DNA of 7,642 bases from an uncultured Eubacteriales bacterium (GCA_900320925.1 ONUD01000152.1:1-7642); one strand, 5' to 3'; shown: positions 1-7,392, numbered from the stretch's first letter. Numbers and translations: made by a program. Notes: generated by a model from the letters alone, not told the origin.

Positions 1-2497
1 CGGTGCCGCCAAGGTCGCTGATATACTGACGGACATACTTTCCTGCCAGCTCCGACAGCTTCGGCACATCATACTGCCTGAGTTGTTCCCACGATTCCTC
101 TCTCAGAACGGATTCCAGAATATAATGCACGACACTGCCGTACATTCCCGCATCCATGACGGCTCTCTTTCTGGGGTAGAGATTCAGTCCGTACTTGCAG
201 AAATACGCAAACGGACACTGATAATAGGCTTCTGCCTGAGAGGGCGAAAGGTGCGTTTTTTCATGGAACAGGCTTTTGGCAGTCTGCTTGTCCCGTATCA
301 CATAAGGAGCATCTTCCACTGCCTGACGCACCGCACGGCACTCTGCCGCAAACTGCGGGGAATCCGTGAAATAGGCTTTCAGGGCATTGGATTGCGGGGT
401 ATTCCTGTTCCACGACAAGGCACATACTTCAAAGCTTTGCTTCTGTGTGAAATACAGTTCCTCGTCTGTGAGCATGGCTTTTCGGCGAATCGGCACCTTT
501 GGCAGTATGGCCTGTATTTCCTCAAAAATGACAGACGGCTTCATCGTTTCCCCTTTGGCACTGTCGGTATGACAGCTGACAAACAGTCTTTCCGAAGCGG
601 AAGTCAGAGCGATATAGACATTGTACTTTTCCAGCAGTGTCCTGTCATAGACGGCATGATTCAGCGGCAGATCCATGCGGATCAGTTCACTTCTCTCACT
701 GTCACTGAACAGTCCTGAGGCCGTAATGGCGGCGGGAAATATCCCTTCCATGGCTCCGAGTATCAGAACGGCTCGGGGCTGTTCGGCAATGATACTGCCC
801 GCCTTGCCGACTGTAACCTGATCGAGCGTCTGGGGAATGTCCAACAAGGGGGTGTTGCGTATCATCAGTTGCAGCAGTTCCGCATAGCGGCGGCTGTCCA
901 CACGGGTATGCTCCAGAATCCGATACATCTTGTCCAGAATTTCCATGGTAATATCCCAGATTCTGGCTTCTGTTTCCTTGGCTCTGATATTTTTCTGCTC
1001 TCTAAAGTAGGCGGCAAGTGTACGGACACTTTGCCTGACCTCCGCCTGCTCCAGCAGTTCATAAACTGCCCGTGAAATATCCGCCCCATTTTCAGCCTGT
1101 TTGAGCTTTGCGGCAAAGTCCGTCAGGGGCTTGACAGCTTTTTGGCGGAGCGATTCGATTTCCGACAGGACTTCGGCATTGACTGCCGTTGTCACATTGC
1201 CGTCAGGATTCATGGTAAACGGCTTTGTCCAGCGTTTGCCCCTGATGTCCCACAGATAGACATAATTTTCCAGTCGGAAAATTTCCGATGGTGTCAAATT
1301 GGCGAGCTCCGTTTTCAGGTAGGTGAATACGGCTTCCGTGGCAAACGAGGTATGCACGATTTCAAATGCCGACAGAATCAGCCGAATCAGGGAATTGGCT
1401 TCAAGCGGTTTTTTATCCGACAGGAAGAAAGGAATGTCATACTTGGGAAATTCCGCTTCCATGATATGGCGGTACCTGTCGGGTTCCCTGCAAATCACAG
1501 TGATGTCACGATAGGCATAATCCTCCTGCCTGACCAGCAGGCAAATTTCTCTTGCCGCCTGCTGTACTTCATCATATTCACTGTCGGTTTCATACAGTTT
1601 GACTGCCCCGTCCTCCTCGTCATAGGCATCTCCGTCAAAACGGAACACGGATTCCTCCACGGCTTTGAGGGACGGTGACAAAAAGCGGTGCTGTTCGGTA
1701 AGATGGACAGTCGGCAGCACTTCGATACTATTATCATGGGCAAATGCCGTCAGCTTTTTCATCACGATATACGGCTCACGGAAAATAGACTCTCTTCCCT
1801 CCTTGACCGCCAGTCCGTCACAGCCGACCGCAATGCCGATATATTCTGCCTGCCGCAAAATCTCCCTGATTACTTTGTACTCCCGTTCAGAAAAGCTGTT
1901 GAACGAGTCAATGTACACCCTCGTTCCGGAAAAGAACGGGTGATGGCAAAGAATCTGATACAGCCGTTCCATATCATCTTCCGGGTCGGCATATGCCTGA
2001 TAAAGCAGGGCATCATACGCTGCATAGACAGCCGCACTTTCTGTCAGCTTCTGCCTGAAATGGTCATCTTCTATTTTGGCAGCTGTTTCCGCCAGACGTT
2101 CGGGGGAAATCGCACAGGACTTGTATTCATTCACCGTTTCCAGCATCAAGGCGGCAAAATCCGCTTTTTTAGCTCTGCCCCCATACAATTTCAGCCGGTC
2201 ACTGACCGATGCCGCCGCCAGACTCATCAGCACCGCTTTGGCACCGTCATCTATCCTTTTGCCGCTGCTGAAACGATACTGTTCCTCAAGGTGCTCATAA
2301 AGTCTTTTCAAGCCAAATACACGGATTTTGGCCGCATCCTTTGCCCCCAGACGGTTCAGAATCTTTCTTTCATTCTGGAAGCTGCTCTGGTCGGGTACGA
2401 GAAGAATGACTTTTTCGGGTTGTTGTTCCGCCTGGATTCTTCTGTAAATTTCCTCTGTTTTTCCGCTCCCGCTTCTTCCCGCAATAAACTGTATCAT
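1..2497 (-). CDS. addB: ATP-dependent helicase/nuclease subunit B (AddB), C-terminus cut off by window edge
   Basis: Subunit B of the AddAB helicase-nuclease, which resects double-strand DNA ends for RecA-dependent repair. The frame is open without a stop from ATG 2497 to base 1, giving 832 codons; the family is usually about 1,100-1,170 residues, so roughly the last quarter is missing. Seen in order: Walker A GRSGSGKT at residues 7-14; YIDSF near 195-199; a YRDITVICR stretch around D331; LGAMEGIFP at 580-588; then YYQCPFAYFC with Cys761, which matches the first cysteine of the AddB iron-sulfur cluster; and GSVVHYILE (G787, H791, E795), the GxxxHxxxE start of the RecB-family nuclease fold. 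The other three cluster cysteines and the remaining nuclease residues would lie beyond the edge. The start overlaps the rsmA stop as ATGA, with a GGAGG about 10 nt upstream inside rsmA, suggesting coupled translation. addA is expected downstream (inference). Confidence 0.95.
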   Translation of the reverse strand, partial: MIQFIAGRSGSGKTEEIYRRIQAEQQPEKVILLVPDQSSFQNERKILNRLGAKDAAKIRVFGLKRLYEHLEEQYRFSSGKRIDDGAKAVLMSLAAASVSDRLKLYGGRAKKADFAALMLETVNEYKSCAISPERLAETAAKIEDDHFRQKLTESAAVYAAYDALLYQAYADPEDDMERLYQILCHHPFFSGTRVYIDSFNSFSEREYKVIREILRQAEYIGIAVGCDGLAVKEGRESIFREPYIVMKKLTAFAHDNSIEVLPTVHLTEQHRFLSPSLKAVEESVFRFDGDAYDEEDGAVKLYETDSEYDEVQQAAREICLLVRQEDYAYRDITVICREPDRYRHIMEAEFPKYDIPFFLSDKKPLEANSLIRLILSAFEIVHTSFATEAVFTYLKTELANLTPSEIFRLENYVYLWDIRGKRWTKPFTMNPDGNVTTAVNAEVLSEIESLRQKAVKPLTDFAAKLKQAENGADISRAVYELLEQAEVRQSVRTLAAYFREQKNIRAKETEARIWDITMEILDKMYRILEHTRVDSRRYAELLQLMIRNTPLLDIPQTLDQVTVGKAGSIIAEQPRAVLILGAMEGIFPAAITASGLFSDSERSELIRMDLPLNHAVYDRTLLEKYNVYIALTSASERLFVSCHTDSAKGETMKPSVIFEEIQAILPKVPIRRKAMLTDEELYFTQKQSFEVCALSWNRNTPQSNALKAYFTDSPQFAAECRAVRQAVEDAPYVIRDKQTAKSLFHEKTHLSPSQAEAYYQCPFAYFCKYGLNLYPRKRAVMDAGMYGSVVHYILESVLREESWEQLRQYDVPKLSELAGKYVRQYISDLGGT

Positions 2498-3360
2498 ACA
2501 CCGATTCCCTCCCCGACAACATTGGCAATGGCGGCAAACTGCTGCATCGAAAGCTGCTCCGCACGAAAAGCGGACGGTACGCCTGCCTTTTCCAGTATGG
2601 CATGAACTTCTGTCTTTGGCATGGACAGACCGGCACTCAGGGAATTGGCAAGTGTTTTCCGCCGCTGGAGGAATGCCGCCCTGACCGTTTTGAAAAACAG
2701 GGCTTCATCTGTGACCTGCACGGGCGGTTCTTGGCGGATATGCAGGCGAATCACGGCAGAATCTACCTTGGGGGCAGGCAGAAAACTGCCGGCAGATACC
2801 TTGAAAAGCATCTCCGGCTCGGCATAATAGTGGACTGCCGCACTGATGGCACCCGCTGCCCTCGTCCCCGGAACGGCACAGATTCTATCGGCAGCTTCTT
2901 TCTGCACCATGACGGTCAGAGAGCGGATGGGCAGTTTTTCCTCCAGCAGCCGCATGATGACAGGGGAAGTGATGTAGTAAGGGAGATTGGCACAAATGAC
3001 CACCTCTCCCCCACCAAATTCCTCCCTGATGAGCCGGACAAAATCCAACTGCATAGCATCACCCTGCACGACCTTGACATTATCATGTCCGCTGAGCGTT
3101 TCCGCCAGAACGGGCAGCAGCCGCTTGTCCAGTTCGACTGCCACCACTTTATAGGCGACCTTTGCCAGTTCAGCCGTCAGTACGCCTGCCCCCGGCCCTA
3201 TTTCAATGACCCCGACGGTTTCACTTCCGCCGCACATGGCTGCCATTTTGGGGCATACGGACGGATTGACCAGAAAATTCTGTCCGAGAGCCTTGGAAAA
3301 GGTAAAGCCGTGTCGGGAAAGCACCTCTTTGATATATGCAATGTCTGTCAGACGGTTCAT
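2494..3360 (-). CDS. rsmA: 16S rRNA (adenine1518-N6/adenine1519-N6)-dimethyltransferase RsmA (KsgA)
   Basis: SAM-dependent enzyme that dimethylates two adjacent adenosines in the 3'-terminal hairpin of 16S rRNA during late 30S assembly in the cytoplasm. The 288-residue protein has the usual family length. Visible motifs: SKALGQNFL (22-30), the SAM loop EIGPGAGVLT (53-62) followed by acidic E76 in VAVELD, GDAM (100-103), the catalytic NLPYYITSP (125-133), VQKEAADRI (152-160), FLPAPKVDSAV (193-203) and RAAFLQRRKTLANSL (227-241). I chose ATG 3360 because AAAGGA lies 7 nt upstream (3368-3373) and the family normally begins close to this point. An ATG at 3381, overlapping the trkH stop as TAATG, and a GTG at 3396 are in frame but lack a convincing ribosome site. 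It sits 20 nt after trkH and overlaps addB by 4 nt. Confidence 0.97.
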   Translation of the reverse strand: MNRLTDIAYIKEVLSRHGFTFSKALGQNFLVNPSVCPKMAAMCGGSETVGVIEIGPGAGVLTAELAKVAYKVVAVELDKRLLPVLAETLSGHDNVKVVQGDAMQLDFVRLIREEFGGGEVVICANLPYYITSPVIMRLLEEKLPIRSLTVMVQKEAADRICAVPGTRAAGAISAAVHYYAEPEMLFKVSAGSFLPAPKVDSAVIRLHIRQEPPVQVTDEALFFKTVRAAFLQRRKTLANSLSAGLSMPKTEVHAILEKAGVPSAFRAEQLSMQQFAAIANVVGEGIGV

Positions 3361-3380
3361 GGAATTGTCCTTTCTGTGCA

Positions 3381-4838
3381 TTATTTTTTCGTCCACGTTC
3401 TCGGATACAGGGCAAGCAGTACGGGATAACTTTCCAGTCTGCCCAGCCGCATGGCAATAGAGAGAACGACCTTGGAGAAATTAGAATAAGCGGCATATCC
3501 CTCCATAGGCCCTGCCTGACCGAAACCGGGGCCAATGTTGTTCACGCAGGAAACAGCCGCACTCAGGTTGGTTTCAAAGCTGAGCGGTTCAAAGGAAATC
3601 AGCAGGAAGGTACCGAGAATCAGTGCCATATACAAAGCAAAATAGGTGCTGACCCCATACAGGGTATTATTGTCAATGGTCTTGCCTTCCAGCTTGACGG
3701 CAGCCACCGAACGGGGGTGCAAAAGCCGTCTGACATCTTTCTGAATGAGCTTGAACAGGAGCATGACTCTTGATACTTTCAGACCGCCTGCGGTAGAGCC
3801 TGCACAGCCGCCGATGAACATCAGCAGGAAGAGAATATTCTTGGAGAGCTGCGGCCAGAGGTTGAAATCCACACTGGAATAGCCTGTTGAGGAGATAATG
3901 CCTGCCACCTGGAAGCAGGAATGGCGGAATGCATCGGAAAAATTGCCGTATAAGGAAAACACATTCCATGTAATGACGGCAACGGCTACTACGACAATAC
4001 CGCCGTAGCACCATAATTCCCTGTTGGAAAAGAAGGACTTGAAACGCCGGAGCAGAATCAGATAAAACAGGTTGAAGTTAATGCCGAAGAGCAGCATAAA
4101 AATGGTAATGACCCACTGGGAATACGGACTGTAACCGGCAAGGGAGTCTGCTTTGATACCAAATCCGCCCGTGCCTGCCGTGCCGATGGCATGGACAACA
4201 CTGTCATAAAACGGCATATCCCCCATTACCAGAAAGAAAAATTCCAATACTGTCAGTCCGAAATAGATAATGTACAGAATTTTAGCCGTATCCTTGGCTT
4301 TGGGAACAAGCTTGCCGATAATGGGGCCTGCCATCTCTGCCCGCAGGATATGCATGGCACGTCCCGAATCGGTGGCGGAGTCTTTGGGAATGATTGCCAT
4401 AATCAGTACCAGTACGCCCATACCGCCCAGCCAGTGGGTGAAGCTTCGCCAGAACAGCATTCCCCTGCTCATACTTTCCACGTCTGTCAGAATGGAAGCC
4501 CCTGTTGTGGTAAAGCCGCTGACCGTTTCAAAAAAAGCGTCAAATACATTGGGGATTTCTCCGCTGATGACAAACGGCACACAGCCGATCGCCGACATGA
4601 TAATCCATGCAAAGGTAACAATGACAAATCCTTCACGGGCATAAATGACTTTATTTTGCGGCTTGCAAAGCATGATAATGGCAAATCCTGCGGCAAGTGT
4701 CAAAAGAACCATAATAGAAAATGCCATAATACTGGTTTCCTCCCAGTAGCACAGCGATACCAGAAGCGGCAGTACCAACAAGATACCCTCCAGAACCGTA
4801 ATTTCTCCTATCATATATCCAATCATTCGTCTGTTCAT
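3381..4838 (-). CDS. trkH: TrkH-family potassium uptake channel subunit
   Basis: Integral membrane, K+-translocating subunit of a Trk/Ktr system, gated by the cytoplasmic RCK protein encoded just upstream. The protein has 485 residues, the normal size. It is strongly hydrophobic throughout, with four pore-loop repeats typical of the superfamily: GFTTTGAS (filter glycine G113), TAGTGGFG (G224), SSTGYSS (G319) and NNIGPGFG (G436). Other family marks are HWLGGMGVLVL (135-145), GGCAGSTAGGLK (343-354) and the C-terminal LGRLESYPVLL followed by PRTW. ATG 4838 is preferred because GAGGG lies 7 nt upstream (4846-4850), overlapping the trkA stop codon, and because the first transmembrane segment then starts soon after. 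An in-frame ATG at 4874 would add 12 residues and overlap trkA. TrkH and KtrB are homologous, so the symbol reflects the length and the TrkA-like double RCK partner. Confidence 0.95.
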   Translation of the reverse strand: MNRRMIGYMIGEITVLEGILLVLPLLVSLCYWEETSIMAFSIMVLLTLAAGFAIIMLCKPQNKVIYAREGFVIVTFAWIIMSAIGCVPFVISGEIPNVFDAFFETVSGFTTTGASILTDVESMSRGMLFWRSFTHWLGGMGVLVLIMAIIPKDSATDSGRAMHILRAEMAGPIIGKLVPKAKDTAKILYIIYFGLTVLEFFFLVMGDMPFYDSVVHAIGTAGTGGFGIKADSLAGYSPYSQWVITIFMLLFGINFNLFYLILLRRFKSFFSNRELWCYGGIVVVAVAVITWNVFSLYGNFSDAFRHSCFQVAGIISSTGYSSVDFNLWPQLSKNILFLLMFIGGCAGSTAGGLKVSRVMLLFKLIQKDVRRLLHPRSVAAVKLEGKTIDNNTLYGVSTYFALYMALILGTFLLISFEPLSFETNLSAAVSCVNNIGPGFGQAGPMEGYAAYSNFSKVVLSIAMRLGRLESYPVLLALYPRTWTKK

Positions 4839-4848
4839 TGCACTGCCC

Positions 4849-6210
4849 TCACTTGATAATATCCGAAAGGTCATTGAGCCGCCTGTCAGAAGTCACCACA
4901 ACAATGACCCTGTCGTTCCTCATAATCATATCGTCACCAATAGGAATGATGGCTTTTCTGTCACGCAGGATGCCTGCAATCAGAATATCCGGCTTGAGCG
5001 TGAGGTCACGCAGGGGAATATTCACTTGCTTGAAGTCGGCACGGACATTGAATTCCAGCACCTCTGCCTGACCGTCCATGATATTGTAGAGAGTTTCCAC
5101 ATTACTGCCCCGTGAATTCTCCAATGCCCTCGCATACCGCACCAGTACATCGGACACAATCTTCTTTGGTGAAATAATACAGTCCAGTCCCAACCGTGCC
5201 GCCATGCTGGAAAGCTCCTTGCGGTTGACCTTGGAGATAACGGTGGGAACATTCTGTGTCGAGGCAAAAATGGAAATCAGGATATTTTCCTCGTCCATGC
5301 CCGTCAAAGAAACAAAGGCATCCAGTGAATTCAGCCCCTCTTCCAGCAATAACTCCTGCTGTGCCCCATCTCCCTCAATGATGACAGCCTTTGGCAGAGA
5401 TTCTGACAGTTCCTCGCATTTTTCATGATCCTTTTCAACAATCTTCACCCCGTTGCCCGATAGCGTCAGCATTTTGGCAAGGTAATAGGCGATCCTGCTG
5501 CCGCCTAAGATCATGACACTTTTTGCCTGCTTTTTCTCCACGCCCAACGAACGCATCAGCTTTTGAATCTCGGCAGGCGATGCCGTCAAACCAATCTTAT
5601 CCCCCTCCATCAGCGTGAAACTGCCGAACGGAATATGTACCTTTCCCCCACGCTGCACGGCACAAATCAGGAATTTGGCCTTGAATTTGTTTCTCAGATC
5701 CATCAGCTTCATGCCTGCCAGTGCAGACCCTTCTTTCAGAATAATTTCAATAATCTCGAAATTACGCTGAGAGAAAGTCTGTATCTTGACTGCTGAGGGC
5801 AATTTCAGAATATTGAACATCTCCATCGCTGCCAGCGATTCGGGATTGATGGCCATCGACAAGTCCAACTGCTGCCGCAGGAAACCGAGATTGTCCATGT
5901 TGTATTCGGGATTGCGGATACGGGCAATGGTATGCTTTGCCCCCATTCTGCGTGCAATAAAGCAGCTGAGCATATTCAGCTCATCGGAGGATGTCACTGC
6001 AATAAACATCTCCGCATTTTCAACCCCTGCTTCCGAAAGCATTTCACAGTCCGCACCGCTGCCGCATACTCCCATGACATCATAGATATTCGTGATTTCG
6101 GCAATCACTTTTTCATCATTATCTATTCCTACTACATTATGTCCCTCTTCCACAAGGCTCTCCAGTATCGTAGAGCCAATCTTTCCACATCCGACAATAA
6201 TAATATTCAT
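4849..6210 (-). CDS. trkA: Trk system potassium uptake protein TrkA (double RCK regulator)
   Basis: Cytoplasmic nucleotide-binding regulator that assembles under the TrkH channel and controls its gating. The 453 residues form a tandem duplication, as in E. coli TrkA: an NAD-binding RCK_N fold (about 1-120) with GCGKIG at 7-12 and acidic D30 ending strand two; a TrkA_C fold (about 140-220); a second RCK_N fold (about 231-350) with GGSRIA at 236-241 and E259; and a second TrkA_C fold (about 372-453). The second half has lost the strict GxGxxG pattern, so its ligand may differ (inference). ATG 6210 has AGAGG 8 nt upstream (6219-6223) and lies about 25 nt below a predicted start of transcription. 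It is the first gene of the operon, and trkH begins 10 nt after its stop, the spacing expected for two subunits of one complex. Confidence 0.96.
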   Translation of the reverse strand: MNIIIVGCGKIGSTILESLVEEGHNVVGIDNDEKVIAEITNIYDVMGVCGSGADCEMLSEAGVENAEMFIAVTSSDELNMLSCFIARRMGAKHTIARIRNPEYNMDNLGFLRQQLDLSMAINPESLAAMEMFNILKLPSAVKIQTFSQRNFEIIEIILKEGSALAGMKLMDLRNKFKAKFLICAVQRGGKVHIPFGSFTLMEGDKIGLTASPAEIQKLMRSLGVEKKQAKSVMILGGSRIAYYLAKMLTLSGNGVKIVEKDHEKCEELSESLPKAVIIEGDGAQQELLLEEGLNSLDAFVSLTGMDEENILISIFASTQNVPTVISKVNRKELSSMAARLGLDCIISPKKIVSDVLVRYARALENSRGSNVETLYNIMDGQAEVLEFNVRADFKQVNIPLRDLTLKPDILIAGILRDRKAIIPIGDDMIMRNDRVIVVVTSDRRLNDLSDIIK

Positions 6211-6242
6211 GCACTTTACCTCTTCCGAAAATATTTTACTCC

Positions 6243-6272
6243 ATTATAGCACATTTCGCAGCAAAAGTACAA
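6243..6272 (-). promoter_or_regulatory. Predicted sigma-A promoter for the trkA-trkH-rsmA-addB operon
   Basis: On the minus strand a perfect TATAAT (6243-6248) is preceded directly by TGC, giving an extended -10. A weak -35, TTGTAC (6267-6272), lies 18 bp upstream. Transcription would start near 6236, leaving a leader of about 26 nt with the trkA ribosome site AGAGG inside it. No other promoter was noticed inside the tightly spaced operon, so this one may drive all four genes (inference). Confidence 0.75.
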
Positions 6273-6280
6273 ATATTTTA

Positions 6281-6309
6281 TAGATTTTTGCAAAATGATA
6301 TGCTATAAT
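6281..6309 (+). promoter_or_regulatory. Predicted extended -10 promoter for the gpsA-like gene
   Basis: TGCTATAAT at 6301-6309 gives a perfect -10 (6304-6309) with the TGN extension. The hexamer 17 bp upstream, TAGATT (6281-6286), is a poor -35, so the promoter probably relies on the extended -10. The predicted start near 6316 leaves about 26 nt before the start codon. It lies back to back with the operon promoter; the two -35 regions are within about 10 bp of each other, so the two directions may compete. Confidence 0.65.
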
Positions 6310-6329
6310 ATTTCCAGACTATAGTGAAC

Positions 6330-6342
6330 GGAGGATTTCATG
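6330..6342 (+). promoter_or_regulatory. Ribosome binding site that decides the gpsA start
   Basis: GGAGG at 6330-6334 is 7 nt before GTG 6342, which fits initiation there. A GTG at 6324 in the same frame contains this site within its own codons and so cannot use it. An ATG at 6340 is out of frame and is followed directly by TGA, so it encodes nothing beyond Met. Confidence 0.8.
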
Positions 6343-7301
6343 TGAATGTAACACTTTTAGGCTGCGGAAGATGGGGATCTTTCATCGGATGGTACCTCGA
6401 TAAGATCGGCCATTCTGTCACCATCTGGGGACTGTCAGAGGCACCCCAGTTCATCGAAATCAGGGATACCAGAAAAAACAATATGCTGACCTTTCGGGAC
6501 AGCATCCATGTGACGGATAACTTGCCGGAAGCCGTGGCAAGTGCCGATGTCATGGTCATCTCTATCAGTTCTCAGGCAGTACGTTCCTTTATTCCACGAG
6601 TAGCAGCTCTTGATATCAAAGGCAAAAAAATTGTCCTTTGCATGAAAGGCATTGAAGTCAGTACCGGCAAGCGGCTGTCAGAGATTGTCGAAGAATTTGT
6701 CCCACAGGAAACCCCTGTTGCCGTGTGGGTGGGTCCCGGACACCCTCAGGATTTCAGCAGGGGAATCCCTAACTGCATGGTCATTGATTCCCGCCATGCA
6801 TGGCTCAAGCAGGAACTTATCAAGGCTTTTTCCAGTGAACTCATACGCTTCTATGTCGGCAACGACCTGATCGGTACGGAAATCGGTGCGGCTGCCAAAA
6901 ATACCATCGGCATTGCTGCCGGTATGCTGGACGGACTGAATCTGTCCTCGCTCAAAGGGGCATTGATGTCCAGAGGAACACGAGAAATTGCCAGACTCAT
7001 CAAAGCTATGGGCGGCAATGAACTTTCCGCTTACGGATTATGCCATCTCGGCGACTATGAAGCCACCTTGTTCTCCCAATACAGCCACAACAGACGCTTT
7101 GGCGAAATGCTCGTCAATGGGGAGAAGTTTGACAAGCTGGCAGAAGGTGTCGATACCACTAAAGCACTGGTGTATCTTGGTGAAAAATACAGTGTTGATC
7201 TTCCCATCTGCCGGACAGTTTACAACGTCATCAATGGCACGACTACTGCCGAAAATGGTCTCTCCGATCTCTTCCTCAGAAGTATCAAAACAGAATTTTG
7301 A
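6342..7301 (+). CDS. gpsA: NAD(P)H-dependent glycerol-3-phosphate dehydrogenase family protein (divergent GpsA)
   Basis: The family reduces dihydroxyacetone phosphate to sn-glycerol 3-phosphate in the cytoplasm, the entry point to phospholipid synthesis. The protein has 319 residues, close to the usual 320-340. Visible: the dinucleotide loop GCGRWG (7-12), CMKGIE (100-105) with the conserved KG, EIGAAAKNTIGIAAGMLDGL (180-199) with catalytic-site K186 and N187, RGTREI (211-216), GDYEAT (237-242) keeping the Asp and Thr, and NRRFG (250-254). Departures from canonical GpsA are GPGHPQDFSRG (131-141) in place of GPTFAKE-like sequence, and SHNRR (248-252) where SRNRR is normal, replacing a phosphate-contacting Arg with His. 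The family is clear; the exact substrate is less so, and a separate canonical gpsA may exist elsewhere. GTG 6342 is chosen from its ribosome site. It is a single-gene unit, divergent from trkA and closed by a terminator. Confidence 0.85.
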   Translation: MNVTLLGCGRWGSFIGWYLDKIGHSVTIWGLSEAPQFIEIRDTRKNNMLTFRDSIHVTDNLPEAVASADVMVISISSQAVRSFIPRVAALDIKGKKIVLCMKGIEVSTGKRLSEIVEEFVPQETPVAVWVGPGHPQDFSRGIPNCMVIDSRHAWLKQELIKAFSSELIRFYVGNDLIGTEIGAAAKNTIGIAAGMLDGLNLSSLKGALMSRGTREIARLIKAMGGNELSAYGLCHLGDYEATLFSQYSHNRRFGEMLVNGEKFDKLAEGVDTTKALVYLGEKYSVDLPICRTVYNVINGTTTAENGLSDLFLRSIKTEF

Positions 7302-7309
7302 ACCCCAAC

Positions 7310-7342
7310 ACTCCCGATTCCTATATAGAGTCGGGAGTTTTG
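7310..7342 (+). terminator. Intrinsic terminator after gpsA
   Basis: Eight-bp perfect stem, ACTCCCGA (7310-7317) with TCGGGAGT (7331-7338), around a 13-nt loop, followed by a short T run (7338-7341). It begins 8 nt after the gpsA stop codon. The GC-rich stem is convincing; the T run is short, so termination may be incomplete. Confidence 0.8.
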
Positions 7343-7392
7343 CAATGCGGAATTTGACGGGAAGCAGCCAAAACGCTTTGGATATTTTGCAT

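Noticed and set aside
83..1678. Plus-strand open frames at 83-718 and 1142-1678
   Set aside because: Both are in-register shadows of addB, whose minus-strand frame carries clear family motifs over the same bases.
1688..2605. Long plus-strand open frame (305 codons)
   Set aside because: It lies in exact register opposite addB and the end of rsmA; the open frame follows from the lack of TTA, CTA and TCA codons there. It has no ribosome site and no recognisable domain.
2370..2636. Minus-strand 88-codon frame across the rsmA-addB junction
   Set aside because: It is out of frame with both genes, which overlap by ATGA with their motifs intact; no frameshift needs explaining.
3361..3396. Upstream rsmA starts at GTG 3396 and ATG 3381
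   Set aside because: They overlap the trkH end and lack a good ribosome site, whereas ATG 3360 has AAAGGA 7 nt upstream and gives the usual protein start.
2602..3429. Plus-strand open frame opposite rsmA (275 codons)
   Set aside because: In-register shadow; the rsmA reading contains all the methyltransferase motifs.
4191..4856. Plus-strand open frame opposite trkH
   Set aside because: In-register shadow of trkH; its translation is polar and without known motifs, while the minus strand gives a clear four-pore-loop channel.
4839..4874. Upstream trkH start at ATG 4874
   Set aside because: It would overlap trkA by 26 nt and add a non-family leader; ATG 4838 has GAGGG at the right distance.
7368..7381. 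CCAAA-ACGC-TTTGG hairpin after gpsA
   Set aside because: Only 5 bp of stem and no following T run; too small to call as a second terminator.
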